Below, piece after piece: positions 1 to 7,977 of a stretch of 64,000 bases of DNA (positions are counted from its first letter, which is position 1; every line of letters starts with the position of its first letter). The DNA comes from Canibacter zhoujuaniae (GTDB lineage: Bacteria > Actinomycetota > Actinomycetes > Actinomycetales > Microbacteriaceae), in NCBI RefSeq assembly GCF_011752015.1, contig NZ_JAAIKA010000001.1, forward strand, positions 868,001 through 932,000. Reading direction: 5' to 3'. The notes under the pieces are model-generated. The model was not told the origin of the DNA. It made no database searches and worked only from the letters and a program-made list of their open reading frames with translations. A program made the translations under genes and the position numbers.

Positions 1-85
1 GTAAACCCCGCTCTGTTCTCGTCCGCCCTATTGCGCTTCTCTAGATGGGCGCGCTGATCCCCTAATATATAATTAGTAAACAAAT

Positions 86-102
86 GTTGCATATAATACA
101 AC
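86..102. promoter_or_regulatory. Operator-like inverted repeat over the -10 box of the XRE-cupin gene
   Basis: GTTGCATAT at 86-94 is followed by an imperfect inverted copy ending TACAAC at 102. A perfect -10 hexamer TATAAT lies inside it at 92-97. The same 9-mer GTTGCATAT recurs in the perfect palindrome before the agmatinase gene. This suggests the regulator at 137 binds here and represses itself; binding is inferred, the repeat is seen. Confidence 0.6.
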
Positions 103-136
103 TAACTCATTTTAGCAGCAAGCCCAGGAGCCTGAC

Positions 137-730
137 ATGCGACCGGTAAATCCCAGCACGAATAACACGCCACTAAAAATCGGCGACAAGATCCGCGCGA
201 TCCGCAAAGCACAAGGGTTAACGATCGGCGAACTCGCAGATTTAGTGCAGGTTACCAAAGGCTATCTGTCGCGCCTCGAGCGGGATCAGACCAGCCCCTC
301 CGTCACAACCCTGATGAGCATCTGCCAGACTCTTGCTATCCCCATAGGGTCACTGTTCGAGGCCCCTGCGGTTGATCTGGTGCCCCTCAGCAGCGCTCCC
401 CTCATCAACTTGGGCGGCACTGCAGCGGTTGAAAAAATGATCACACCGCGCGGGTTGAGCGGCGCACAGCTTATTCACTCAGAGATGGCACCCGGCTCGC
501 ACGGCGGACATGAGCTCTACACCATCAACTGCAAGTCCGAGATTTTGCACGTTATTCGCGGCGAGGTGCTGGTGCGCTTTACAGACCACACAACCAGCCT
601 GAAACAGGGAGACACACTCACCTTTGCTGGCAGTGAGCCGCACACCTGGGAAAGCCCGGCAGGCGCAACAGCAGTTTGGTGCTTAATCCCAGCACCCTGG
701 GCGAGTAACCCCGGCCACCCCAGCGCATAA
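137..730 (+). CDS. XRE-family regulator with C-terminal cupin domain
   Basis: A 197-residue transcriptional regulator with two parts. An XRE/Cro helix-turn-helix covers residues 16-72 (core LTIGELADLVQVTKGYLSRL), and a small cupin sensor domain covers roughly residues 110-190. Proteins of this build usually repress or activate nearby catabolic genes in response to a small molecule bound in the cupin barrel. The ATG has an AGGAG Shine-Dalgarno 6 bases upstream. The agmatinase gene follows 119 bases downstream on the same strand, and matching palindromes stand before both genes, so local control of agmatine or putrescine metabolism is the likely role. The ligand is unknown. It resembles the second XRE-cupin protein at 33176 in architecture but is not a close copy. 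Confidence 0.85.
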   Translation: MRPVNPSTNNTPLKIGDKIRAIRKAQGLTIGELADLVQVTKGYLSRLERDQTSPSVTTLMSICQTLAIPIGSLFEAPAVDLVPLSSAPLINLGGTAAVEKMITPRGLSGAQLIHSEMAPGSHGGHELYTINCKSEILHVIRGEVLVRFTDHTTSLKQGDTLTFAGSEPHTWESPAGATAVWCLIPAPWASNPGHPSA

Positions 731-791
731 CCCACTAGGCACTGCCGTTTGGGACGCACGACAATCAGACGCCTCAGAAAAAATTTATTAA

Positions 792-813
792 ATATGCAAC
801 AATAGTTGCATAT
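792..813. promoter_or_regulatory. Perfect 9-bp palindrome upstream of the agmatinase gene
   Basis: ATATGCAAC (792-800) and GTTGCATAT (805-813) form a perfect inverted repeat with the spacer AATA. It lies 36 bases before the agmatinase ATG and just upstream of a -10-like TATAGA at 823-828, so a bound protein would cover the -35 region. The half-site is identical to the one at 86-94. Likely the operator of the adjacent XRE-cupin protein. Confidence 0.7.
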
Positions 814-849
814 TAGCCACCTTATAGATTCACTAAAAGAGACGAACTA

Positions 850-1845
850 ATGACCAACCCAAGCTTTCACCCCGCATACGTCGAATTTGAGAGCGGCAAA
901 ATCGGCCCCGCCGATGCGGCAACCTCTCCACGCTACGCCGGAATTGCAACATTTGCCCGGCTGCCACGCATTGAGGAGGTGGGCGCAGCTGACATTGCGG
1001 TAGTTGGCGTTCCCTTTGACTCTGGCGTAAGTTTCCGCCCCGGCGCACGCTTCGGTCCGTCATCAGTGCGTGAGATCTCCCGGCTTTTAAGGCCCTACAA
1101 CCCGGCGGGCGATATCGCACCATTTGCAACCTGCCAAGTTGTTGACGCGGGCGATATTCCAACAAACGCCTTCAACATTTCTGAGGCTGTGGCGCAGATC
1201 GAAGCTGCCGCTGATGAGCTGCGCGCCGGCGGCACCCGCCTAGTAACAATCGGTGGGGATCACACCCTGGCGCTCCCAATGCTGCGGTCGGTTGCAAAAC
1301 AGCACGGCCCAGTTGCCGTAGTGCATTTTGACGCACACCTTGACACCTGGGATACCTACTACGGCGCACCCATCACGCACGGCACCCCCTTCAGACGCGC
1401 CTCTGAAGAGGGGCTCATCGATATGGAGGCGAGCCTGCACGTCGGGATCCGCGGGCCACTCTACGGCAAAGAGGATCTCCGCGATGACGAGCGCCTGGGT
1501 TTCGCAATTATCTCATCGGTTGAGATTGAAACAGAGGGCGTTGAGGCGGCTATCGCAAGAATGCGCAAGCGCCTTGGCGACCGCCCGATTTACCTCTCGG
1601 TTGATATCGATGTGCTCGATCCCGCCCACGCGCCGGGCACAGGAACCCCTGAGGCTGGGGGCTTAACAAGCAGGGAGCTGCTGCGCATGCTCCGCTCTTT
1701 TGCTGATCTAAATGTGGTCGGCGCAGATGTTGTTGAGGTGGCGCCAGCCTACGATCATGCACAGATGACGGCGGTGGCCGCTTCCCACGTGGCATACGAG
1801 TTCATCAGCGTGATGGCGGCAAACCTGCAAAACGGTAAGGCTTAA
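850..1845 (+). CDS. speB: Agmatinase / ureohydrolase family protein
   Basis: A 331-residue manganese ureohydrolase (arginase/agmatinase fold). The metal-binding signatures are intact: GGDHT at 135-139, DAHLD at 161-165 and SVDIDVLDP at 250-258. Agmatinases hydrolyse agmatine to putrescine and urea; guanidinobutyrase or guanidinopropionase activity is possible because the family motifs do not separate these. Length fits the agmatinase branch. The gene stands alone after the XRE-cupin regulator and behind a perfect palindrome, suggesting induction by a substrate or polyamine signal. A polyamine-type transporter and amine oxidase lie 32 kb away in the same window. The ureohydrolase call is secure, the exact substrate is not. 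Confidence 0.85.
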   Translation: MTNPSFHPAYVEFESGKIGPADAATSPRYAGIATFARLPRIEEVGAADIAVVGVPFDSGVSFRPGARFGPSSVREISRLLRPYNPAGDIAPFATCQVVDAGDIPTNAFNISEAVAQIEAAADELRAGGTRLVTIGGDHTLALPMLRSVAKQHGPVAVVHFDAHLDTWDTYYGAPITHGTPFRRASEEGLIDMEASLHVGIRGPLYGKEDLRDDERLGFAIISSVEIETEGVEAAIARMRKRLGDRPIYLSVDIDVLDPAHAPGTGTPEAGGLTSRELLRMLRSFADLNVVGADVVEVAPAYDHAQMTAVAASHVAYEFISVMAANLQNGKA

Positions 1846-1863
1846 ACCAGGCTCTAACAGAGT

Positions 1864-1900
1864 GGTGGTGTTTCGGGAGTTTAAGACCCGAAGCGCCACC
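1864..1900. terminator. Possible convergent terminator after speB
   Basis: GGTGG (1864-1868) and TCGGG (1873-1877) pair with CCCGA (1887-1891) and CCACC (1896-1900). The hairpin sits between the end of the agmatinase gene and overlaps the 3' end of the opposing glutaredoxin-like gene. There is an internal loop and no strong T tract, so the terminator call is tentative. Confidence 0.35.
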
Positions 1901-2195
1901 ATCTGCGTTTACTGCGGGTTATCCGGTCACGTTCATAAAGCACTGCGTACGCTAGCTTATCTTCGTAGACGATGTGTGACGCATAGACATTGCCGTTGAC
2001 CAACACCACCGGAATATCTTCCCCGTATTTTTCGGCAAAATCTTGATCGTCGTCTATCGAAACTTCTCTATATTCGATAGCGATGTCACTGTCTTTTGCT
2101 GCGGCTATCACTGTCTCAATCACCGCCTTGGCATCTGTGCACAGGTGGCAGTCAGTTCGCCCCACCAAGGTCAGTGGTACCGCAGTTTCAGACAC
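1881..2195 (-). CDS. Glutaredoxin-like thiol protein
   Basis: A 104-residue thioredoxin-fold protein of the small glutaredoxin-like (DUF836/NrdH-like) type. The redox motif CHLC lies near residue 16, followed by the cis-proline segment DIPVVLVNG near residue 70. Such proteins reduce disulfides in the cytoplasm. The start is taken as GTG at 2195 because GGGAG stands about 5 bases before it; an in-frame TTG at 2207 would add four residues but has no ribosome site. The C-terminal tail ITRSKRRWWRFGS is basic and aromatic. It is separated from the bS22 gene by a terminator hairpin. The reduced partner protein is unknown. Confidence 0.75.
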   Translation of the reverse strand: MSETAVPLTLVGRTDCHLCTDAKAVIETVIAAAKDSDIAIEYREVSIDDDQDFAEKYGEDIPVVLVNGNVYASHIVYEDKLAYAVLYERDRITRSKRRWWRFGS

Positions 2196-2300
2196 GCAGG
2201 CTCCCAAAAATCAAAGTCAACATCTAAGCATCTATTTCTTACAAAGCACAGCCTACGCGCCTCAAATGTGAGAACGCTTAATCACCTCAGCGCAAAGCAA

Positions 2301-2333
2301 ACGCCGGTTCCCTAAAAATTAGGAAACCGGCGT
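2301..2333 (-). terminator. Terminator after the bS22 gene
   Basis: ACGCCGGTT at 2301-2309 pairs with AACCGGCGT at 2325-2333, and the inner arms extend the stem around an A/T loop. It begins 20 bases beyond the stop codon of the small basic protein gene on the minus strand. The trailing sequence on that strand is only moderately T-rich. Confidence 0.6.
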
Positions 2334-2352
2334 CAAGGCTAAAGCCTGAAGC

Positions 2353-2451
2353 TTACTTCTTGTTGCGACGCTGGTGGCGAGTCTTGCGAAGCAGCTTGCG
2401 GTGCTTCTTCTTAGACATACGCTTGCGGCGCTTCTTAATTACTGAACCCAT
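2353..2451 (-). CDS. Small basic ribosomal protein bS22 (AURKAIP1/COX24 domain)
   Basis: A 32-residue protein beginning [19 protein letters not shown] and ending RNKK, made almost wholly of Lys, Arg and His. This matches the actinobacterial AURKAIP1/COX24-domain family, known as ribosomal protein bS22 of the small subunit in mycobacteria. AGGTG stands 4 bases before the ATG and a strong hairpin follows the stop codon, so it is a monocistronic unit. Genes this small are often missed. Recognition rests on the characteristic sequence and length. Confidence 0.9.
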   Translation of the reverse strand: MGSVIKKRRKRMSKKKHRKLLRKTRHQRRNKK

Positions 2452-2572
2452 AATTCACCTCATGTCTTAAGGGCTCTCGCCTGTTTGCGAGACCACAACA
2501 CTCCAATAATACAGTAAAGTCTGACCAGCACCAAGGGAGTGCTAGCTAATTCAGTTGCGAAATATCACGCAA

Positions 2573-3064
2573 CTACTGACCGAAGCGGAAACGTGCAACC
2601 AATTCCTTAACCTGGTTTGTCGCCGTCGCGGCCGCGCGACCAATGCTCTCTGCGGCGTTTTTTGCGCCAGAGGGCAGCACTGGCTCTTCTCCACCAGCGG
2701 TTGATCCCGGCAGAGATTTGAGACCCAGCTCTTCCGCTGAAAGCACCTGACCCGTTTCTGAAACATACTCAACCGAGATCTCTGACGACACCCCGGCGGT
2801 CAGAAAGCGCAGCACAAAATCTTCAACCTCGTTCAAAGGCTCAGACTGCAGTTTGTAAAAACGACTCTGCCCCTCTTCACGAACCTCGACCATGTCGGCT
2901 TCGCGCAGCACCTTTAAGTGCTTCGAAACGGTTGGTTGACTGATATCTAGTTCGTCGACAATGTCTGAGACCCGCATCTCTTCCTCGCCCGCGGGGCGGT
3001 CGAGCAGCAGCGTCAAAATATCGCGACGGGTAGCATCTGCGATTACAGAAAAAATGTCAGCCAT
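2573..3064 (-). CDS. ArsR-family winged-helix regulator
   Basis: A 163-residue regulator. The N-terminal 95 residues form an ArsR-type winged helix: FSVIADATRRDILTLLL, then the recognition helix ISQPTVSKHLKVLREADMV and the wing EEGQSRFYKL. No CxC metal-binding motif is visible in the sensing helix, so it is probably not a classical metal sensor. The C-terminal 65 residues are Ala/Gly-rich and end in a basic segment with no recognised fold. It is divergent from the Trk potassium uptake genes with about 120 bases between the starts, so it may control them or itself. Family call is firm, target is inferred. Confidence 0.8.
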   Translation of the reverse strand: MADIFSVIADATRRDILTLLLDRPAGEEEMRVSDIVDELDISQPTVSKHLKVLREADMVEVREEGQSRFYKLQSEPLNEVEDFVLRFLTAGVSSEISVEYVSETGQVLSAEELGLKSLPGSTAGGEEPVLPSGAKNAAESIGRAAATATNQVKELVARFRFGQ

Positions 3065-3183
3065 GCTACTAGCGTACCTGCCTAGGCCGGTCTGCGCACT
3101 CAGGCGTATGATTAAGGACGTCTAACTATAGAACCGACGTTAAAACCAAGCACACAACTTTCACAGCAGGTAGAAGGCAGAAA

Positions 3184-4614
3184 ATGGTCCTAGACGCCCC
3201 CGCGACTAGCGAGCGCAGCCAGGCGCGCACACTGCGGCAGGCGTTTTCCTCGATCCCTGCCCGGTTTGCAATCGGAGTTTTTACTCTCCTGATTGCGATC
3301 TGGACACTCCTTTTAACTCTGCCCATCGCTTCTAAATCCGGCACCATCACCCCGCTCCCCGACGCACTCTTCACAGCGGTCAGCGCAATTTGTGTGACAG
3401 GCCTCACCGTGGTTGAACACAGCTCACACTGGTCGCTTTTTGGCGATGCTGTAATCCTCCTAGGCGCACAGATAGGCGGCATTGGGGTGCTTTCCCTCGC
3501 GAGCATTCTCGGCCTCACAGTCACTCGCCGACTCGGCCTGAAACAGCGGCTGCTCGCCCAGTCTGAAGCAAACTCGAGCAGGCAGATCGGCGCCCGCGGG
3601 CAGAGTGCCGCTTCCAGCCTTGGTGATATGCGAGGCCTGCTCGCCAGCGTCGCCTTAAGCACGCTCATTATTGAGGGTGCGCTGATGCTCCTGATGTATC
3701 CCCAGATGCTGCTTGCCGGATACGATCCCCTGCGGTCACTCTGGTATTCGGGCTATATGGCAATCACAACGTTCACCAATACCGGTTTTGTGCCAATGGC
3801 GGACGGGCTCGACCGTTTCACTGGAAACTACGGCTTTCTGGGAATTATGTCGCTCGGAGTTTTTCTTGGCGCGATAGGCTTCCCGGTAATTTTCTCCCTC
3901 TACCGCTATATTGTCGACCGCGGGTGGAGCACACACAAGCGTTTCAACCTGCATGTGAAACTAACGCTTGTAACCACAATCATCCTCACCCTAGCTGGCT
4001 GGCTGGTGATTGGCGCACTTGAGTGGCAGAACCCCCGCACTCTAGGCGCAGGTGGGGTCGGTGAAGCACTAATGCACTCTTTCTATACGTCTGTCATGAC
4101 CCGCTCAGGTGGCTTTTCACTGATCGATCCCTCTCTCATGAACGGGTCAACGCACATTGTGCTGGACATGCTGATGTTCGTTGGCGGCGGCTCAGCCTCA
4201 ACCGCGGGAGGCATTAAAGTCACCACGGTTGCGGTGCTGTTTTTGGCCGCCATGAGCGAAGCCCGCGGTTACCAAGACATTCAAGCGTTTGGCCGCCGCA
4301 TTCCAACCGAGGTTTTGCGGCTAGCGGTGTCGGTTGTAATTTGGGGTGCGACCATAGTTGTCACTGCAACAATTGCGATCACCCAAATCAGCGGTGAAGA
4401 TCTCGACCGTGTGCTGTTTGAGGTTATTTCTGGTTTCGCAACCTGCGGGCTGACAACCGGACTGTCTGCTGAACTTCCCACAAGTGCAAAAATAATTCTT
4501 GCCGCCACAATCTGGGCTGGCCGTGTTGGCACCGTGACTCTCGCAAGCGCGGTGGCCGCTTCAAGTCGTTCCCGTCTCTATCGCTTAGCTGAAGAAAGGC
4601 CGATCGTTGGTTAA
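3184..4614 (+). CDS. TrkH/KtrB-type potassium transporter membrane subunit
   Basis: A 476-residue integral membrane protein of the SKT superfamily that imports K+ (or Na+/K+). Four pore-loop repeats can be followed from the selectivity segments, for example AICVTGLTVVEHSS (about 77-90), TTFTNTGFVPMADG (about 197-210), TRSGGFSLID and SGFATCGLTTGLSAE. The conserved glycines of the K+ filter are present. Many hydrophobic helices span the length and the size suits the KtrB/TrkH family. AGAAGG precedes the ATG. The 3' end overlaps the TTG start of the RCK regulatory subunit by 8 bases, so the pair is translationally coupled and probably forms one complex. Confidence 0.88.
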   Translation: MVLDAPATSERSQARTLRQAFSSIPARFAIGVFTLLIAIWTLLLTLPIASKSGTITPLPDALFTAVSAICVTGLTVVEHSSHWSLFGDAVILLGAQIGGIGVLSLASILGLTVTRRLGLKQRLLAQSEANSSRQIGARGQSAASSLGDMRGLLASVALSTLIIEGALMLLMYPQMLLAGYDPLRSLWYSGYMAITTFTNTGFVPMADGLDRFTGNYGFLGIMSLGVFLGAIGFPVIFSLYRYIVDRGWSTHKRFNLHVKLTLVTTIILTLAGWLVIGALEWQNPRTLGAGGVGEALMHSFYTSVMTRSGGFSLIDPSLMNGSTHIVLDMLMFVGGGSASTAGGIKVTTVAVLFLAAMSEARGYQDIQAFGRRIPTEVLRLAVSVVIWGATIVVTATIAITQISGEDLDRVLFEVISGFATCGLTTGLSAELPTSAKIILAATIWAGRVGTVTLASAVAASSRSRLYRLAEERPIVG

Positions 4615-5281
4615 TTTTTCTAGTGTGCCCCACGACGCACCGGTGCTGATTGTCGGTCTCGGCCGTTTCGGCGCCGCTTGCGCAGGTCAACTCGACCGCT
4701 TAGACCGTGAGGTTCTTGCGGTCGAAACAGATGCCACGCTGGTGCAAAAGTGGGCGGATCGGATCACGCACGTTGTGCAGGCAGATGCGCGCAGCATTGA
4801 GGCACTGCAGCAGGTTGGGGCGGCAGAATTTCAGGTTGCTGTGGTTGCGGTTGGCTCCTCTGTCGAGGCTAGTGTGCTGGTCGCCGCGAATCTTGTTGAT
4901 CTCGGAATTCCACAGATTTGGGCAAAGGCTATCTCGGCCTCACACGGCAAAATTTTGGAGCGGATCGGCGTGCACCACGTCATTTACCCAGAGCGTGAAG
5001 CCGGTGAGCGTGTGGCGCACTTGGTGGGTGGGCGCATGCTCGATTTCATTGAGTTTGATGGCGATTTTGTGCTGGCGAAAATGAATCCACCCCTGGTGGT
5101 GCAGGATCAAACGCTGGACTCGTCTGGCGTGCGCACCAGATACAAGGTGACAGTTGTCGGGGTTAAGTCGCCGGGTGGCAAGTTCACCTACGCAACCCCG
5201 CAGACCGTGCTGCTGAACGATGATCTCATCATTGTTTCTGGCACTACGAGCGATGTTGAGCGTTTTGCCGCTCTCACATAA
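4607..5281 (+). CDS. TrkA/KtrA-type potassium channel regulatory subunit (RCK)
   Basis: A 224-residue cytoplasmic RCK protein. The N-terminal Rossmann domain has the nucleotide-binding glycine motif GLGRFG at residues 17-22, with an acidic end of strand two (VETD), and a C-terminal TrkA-C domain covers about residues 140-224. KtrA-type rings bind ATP/ADP or NAD and gate the membrane subunit. The start is TTG at 4607 with GAAAGG upstream inside the trkH-like gene; the overlap of 8 bases implies coupled translation and 1:1 assembly. The short, single-RCK length is KtrA-like rather than the duplicated E. coli TrkA. Confidence 0.87.
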   Translation: MVNFSSVPHDAPVLIVGLGRFGAACAGQLDRLDREVLAVETDATLVQKWADRITHVVQADARSIEALQQVGAAEFQVAVVAVGSSVEASVLVAANLVDLGIPQIWAKAISASHGKILERIGVHHVIYPEREAGERVAHLVGGRMLDFIEFDGDFVLAKMNPPLVVQDQTLDSSGVRTRYKVTVVGVKSPGGKFTYATPQTVLLNDDLIIVSGTTSDVERFAALT

Positions 5282-5287
5282 CAATAG

Positions 5288-6151
5288 TTAGCCAGCGGCG
5301 AGCTCTGCTGCGCGTTTTACTGCGGCAGCGAGCGCTTCATCCATCAATTCCGGCATTCCACCGTCTGCAAAGCCGCGGTTAAAACGTTTCAGCGCCTGCT
5401 CTGTCGTGCCATTTGGGCTGGTTACCGCAACCCGCAATTCAGCAGCTGATTTATCGCTGCCAGACAATAGAGCAGCAGCCCCTGTGACCGTATTCTGAGC
5501 TAGCAGTTTCGCTTCCTCCGGGCTGAAGCCGAGCCTTTCAGCTGCGGCGATGAACTGCTCTGTAAACCAGAAAAGATAGGCCGGACCAGAACCCGACACC
5601 GCACTCAAGGCGTCGATCCGATCCTCATCTACAACCAGCACCTCACCAACCGCCTGGAACAAGGAAACAGCTTTAGATACTGCATCCTGCGGTGCGTCAG
5701 TTGCAGCGGCGAGACCGGTCACCCCCCTACCGATGTGCGCTGGCGTATTCGGCATCGCACGGATGACAGTAACGCTCGCAGGAGCATCGGCAGCAGCGAG
5801 CGCGGCCTGCATAGTCTCGATTGTGATCCCGGCAGCAACGCTGATTACCGTCGCGTCCTCTGCCAGGGCGGGCGCGATTTCAGTTATAGCCTCGGTGATC
5901 GCCCACGGTTTAACCCCAAGCACAACCGTTGTTGCATCTTGCACTGCTTTCAGATTTGCTGCCGAGTCGGTTTCGGTTGCGGTCACGCTGAGGCCCGGAG
6001 TGTTAGCCCACTTCTGCGCGCTCTCTGCGGATCGGGTTGTGGCTCGGATAGTATCTGCAGCAGCATCAGGCTGCGCGGATTTTTTTTCGAGATACCCCTT
6101 AAGAATGGCGCCACCCATTGACCCGACACCTATAAATGCAGTTATTGACAT
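5288..6151 (-). CDS. proC: Pyrroline-5-carboxylate reductase
   Basis: A 287-residue enzyme for the last step of proline synthesis, reducing 1-pyrroline-5-carboxylate with NAD(P)H. The N-terminal Rossmann motif GVGSMGGA is at residues 8-15. The C-terminal dimerisation region holds the family signature ALSAVSGSGPAYLFWF and the segment VTSPNGTTEQAL. The start is placed at the internal ATG (6151), because MSITAFIGVG fits the family N-terminus; an ATG nine bases upstream would add MNC. The stop lies only 6 bases past the convergent RCK gene end. It is divergent from the small CDF-like gene at 6216. Confidence 0.93.
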   Translation of the reverse strand: MSITAFIGVGSMGGAILKGYLEKKSAQPDAAADTIRATTRSAESAQKWANTPGLSVTATETDSAANLKAVQDATTVVLGVKPWAITEAITEIAPALAEDATVISVAAGITIETMQAALAAADAPASVTVIRAMPNTPAHIGRGVTGLAAATDAPQDAVSKAVSLFQAVGEVLVVDEDRIDALSAVSGSGPAYLFWFTEQFIAAAERLGFSPEEAKLLAQNTVTGAAALLSGSDKSAAELRVAVTSPNGTTEQALKRFNRGFADGGMPELMDEALAAAVKRAAELAAG

Positions 6152-6215
6152 ACAGTTCATTCTAGGTTGGATATGCCAGAGTTGTTACAGATCAGCTAAA
6201 TCGGAAGGCGTGGCG

Positions 6216-6521
6216 ATGAGTGAAGAAAATCCGTTAGTAAATCAGATTGAAGCCGCACTGTTAGAGATCGACGGTGTCGACCGTGTGATTCGCGTCACGG
6301 TTATCGATGTTGATCAAGAAACCCAGGTTGTCGGGGCAAAAATTTCACTGCCGGCAGACACGACTATGCGACAGGTGTCTATTGCGGTTGCTCTTTCAGA
6401 GCGCAAAATTGAGCGTCTAATTCCGGTTGCGAAACACATTTTTGTGACCCCGGATGTTTACTTTGACGACTCCGGCACAGCGCCGAGCACATCAAACATC
6501 GTGACTCTCAGCTACGATTAG
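6216..6521 (+). CDS. Stand-alone CDF C-terminal dimerisation-like protein
   Basis: A 101-residue acidic protein with an alternating helix/strand pattern. The stretch IEAALLEIDGVDRVIRV, then VVGAKISLPADTTM, then RLIPVAKHIFVTPDVYFDD resembles the cytosolic C-terminal domain of actinobacterial cation diffusion facilitator (CDF) metal exporters. No transmembrane part precedes it: proC runs the opposite way just upstream. GGAAGG stands 7 bases before the ATG, supporting this as a real start. It may be a free regulatory or metal-binding domain, or a relic of a CDF gene. Its 3' end overlaps the opposing tadA by 14 bases. Domain similarity is my recognition and has not been computed. Confidence 0.6.
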   Translation: MSEENPLVNQIEAALLEIDGVDRVIRVTVIDVDQETQVVGAKISLPADTTMRQVSIAVALSERKIERLIPVAKHIFVTPDVYFDDSGTAPSTSNIVTLSYD

Positions 6522-7029
6522 AGTTTTTGTTTAGCGGCACAGAATTCTCACGGCGAGCGCTGAAGAAATTCTGTAGCAGCGCGGCACACTCACTTTCGCG
6601 CACGCCCGCAATCACCTCCGGCACCGGGTGCGGCAGGCGTCCGTCTCGCAGCAGGTCGTAAACTGAGCCGGCGGCACCGGCTTTGTCATCCCAAGCGCCG
6701 AAAATAACGCGACCCACTCTGGCGGCCAGAATCGCTCCGGCGCACATAACGCACGGTTCTAGTGTGACAACCAGGGTGCAATCGGTGAGCACACGATCAC
6801 CCCGCTGCCGCACCGCCTCATTGATCGCTAAAACTTCGGCGTGCCCGGTGATGTTGTTTGCTGCTTCACGGTTATTGCAGGTGAGCGCTAGCAGCGATCC
6901 GTCCGCATCATAAAGCGCTGCCCCAACAGGCACATCGCCCGTCTCTAGCGCCCTCTCAGCAGCCTGCAGCGCCTCCCCCATTTGCGCACACTCGCGCGCT
7001 GCAACGGGGATACCGGGCTGATTTTTCAT
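6508..7029 (-). CDS. tadA: tRNA-specific adenosine deaminase
   Basis: A 173-residue zinc deaminase of the cytidine deaminase fold. HAE at residues 63-65 (zinc ligand and catalytic glutamate) and PCVMC at 92-96 (two zinc cysteines) are intact. TadA converts A34 of tRNA-Arg(ACG) to inosine so that CGU, CGC and CGA codons can be read. Its substrate tRNA-Arg(ACG) is encoded in this same window at 56668-56741. The length is close to the usual 150-170. The 3' end overlaps the convergent CDF-like gene by 14 bases. It is divergent from upp. Confidence 0.9.
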   Translation of the reverse strand: MKNQPGIPVAARECAQMGEALQAAERALETGDVPVGAALYDADGSLLALTCNNREAANNITGHAEVLAINEAVRQRGDRVLTDCTLVVTLEPCVMCAGAILAARVGRVIFGAWDDKAGAAGSVYDLLRDGRLPHPVPEVIAGVRESECAALLQNFFSARRENSVPLNKNSNRS

Positions 7030-7063
7030 ACTTCTACCATAATCGCGCAGATAGACTTAAAGC

Positions 7064-7699
7064 ATGCAGATTTTTGTCGCCGATCACCCCCTGATCACCC
7101 ACAAACTGAGCGTCTTGCGCAATAAGCACACCCCGCAGCCAACTTTTAAGCAACTGATTGAAGAAATCATGACGCTTTTGGCGTATGAAGCAACTCGTGA
7201 TGTGCGCGTGACAGAAATCACAATTGAAACCCCGGTGGCAACAACGACGGGCGTTGAGCTGACCCGCCCGACCCCGCTTGTTGTGCCGATCCTGCGAGCG
7301 GGGCTTGGAATGCTTGAGGGAATGATCCGTTTGGTGCCGACCGCTGAAGTTGGCTTCCTCGGCATGGTGCGCGATGAAGAGACTCTTGAACCGACAACCT
7401 ACGCTGAGCGTCTCCCGAAAGATTTAAGCGGCAGGCAGTGTTTTGTGCTCGATCCGATGCTAGCAACCGGTGGCTCTCTCGCTGCAGCGGTTGAATTCCT
7501 TTTTGAACGCGGTGCAGACGATGTTACTGCAATCTGTGTGCTCGGCACCCCGCAGGGTGTTGAAACTCTTGAACGGGTTGTCGGCGATCGGCGGGTGCGA
7601 CTGGTGCTCGGCGCGCTCGATGAGGGCCTAAACGAGCAGGCGTTTATTGTGCCCGGGCTCGGCGACGCGGGTGACCGCCTCTATGGCACGCCACACTAA
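7064..7699 (+). CDS. upp: Uracil phosphoribosyltransferase
   Basis: A 211-residue type I phosphoribosyltransferase that salvages uracil to UMP using PRPP. The PRPP-binding loop [11 protein letters not shown] is at residues 128-138, and the uracil-binding C-terminal segment [16 protein letters not shown] is present. Full length and intact for the family. It is divergent from tadA with 34 bases between the starts and no strong Shine-Dalgarno, so the transcript may have a very short leader. Downstream, a putative promoter begins 3 bases past the stop codon. Confidence 0.93.
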   Translation: MQIFVADHPLITHKLSVLRNKHTPQPTFKQLIEEIMTLLAYEATRDVRVTEITIETPVATTTGVELTRPTPLVVPILRAGLGMLEGMIRLVPTAEVGFLGMVRDEETLEPTTYAERLPKDLSGRQCFVLDPMLATGGSLAAAVEFLFERGADDVTAICVLGTPQGVETLERVVGDRRVRLVLGALDEGLNEQAFIVPGLGDAGDRLYGTPH

Positions 7700-7701
7700 A
7701 G

Positions 7702-7730
7702 TTGCGCTTTTCGGTGACATAGTGTAATTA
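7702..7730 (+). promoter_or_regulatory. Putative promoter giving a leaderless transcript
   Basis: TTGCGC (7702-7707), a 17-base spacer and TAATTA (7725-7730) resemble a sigma-A promoter. A start 8-9 bases past the -10 falls on or next to the ATG at 7739, which has no Shine-Dalgarno. Leaderless mRNAs are common in actinobacteria. Inferred from spacing alone. Confidence 0.4.
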
Positions 7731-7738
7731 TTATTTTT

Positions 7739-7843
7739 ATGACTAACACACACGGCTTCCAGTTCATCAGCGAGGTGATTTCTGGAGACATGGGCAAGAT
7801 GATGTGCCGCCGTAGTGTGTGCGCATTCGAATTTAGCGCCTAA
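7739..7843 (+). CDS. Possible 34-residue leader peptide or small protein
   Basis: An ATG-initiated ORF of 34 codons ending in TAA, directly followed by a second TAA. The C-terminal part reads MCRRSVCAFEFSA, with two cysteines and a basic pair. No ribosome site precedes the ATG, but a plausible -10 ends 8 bases upstream, so translation would be leaderless. It lies between upp and an orphan winged-helix regulator, with a perfect 7-bp hairpin 31 bases after the stop. It could be a regulatory leader peptide or a small secreted or signalling protein, or a chance ORF. I do not recognise a family. Confidence 0.4.
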   Translation: MTNTHGFQFISEVISGDMGKMMCRRSVCAFEFSA

Positions 7844-7874
7844 TAAATGATTCGAGCTCGGCACTAAAAGCCAC

Positions 7875-7892
7875 AGACAGCAAAAGCTGTCT
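7875..7892 (+). promoter_or_regulatory. Hairpin between the small ORF and the winged-helix gene
   Basis: AGACAGC (7875-7881) and GCTGTCT (7886-7892) form a perfect 7-bp stem around AAAA. No T run follows, so it is not a standard terminator. Its place between the 34-codon ORF and the regulator gene fits an attenuation or RNA-processing element, which is inferred. Confidence 0.45.
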
Positions 7893-7977
7893 CTCCCGCT
7901 GCACAGCAGCACACTACTTAACAGCACCGCTGGCGTTTATAGATTCAGCCGCGGTCGCAGCCGAAAGAAAAGCTCAA

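Noticed and set aside
5733-6215. Long plus-strand ORF upstream of the CDF-like protein
   Set aside because: It is the antisense of proC; composition is Ala/Val/Ser-rich shadow sequence and the real start with a ribosome site is at 6216.
7875-7892. Rho-independent terminator of upp
   Set aside because: The stem is perfect but no T tract follows, and a promoter and ORF lie between it and upp.
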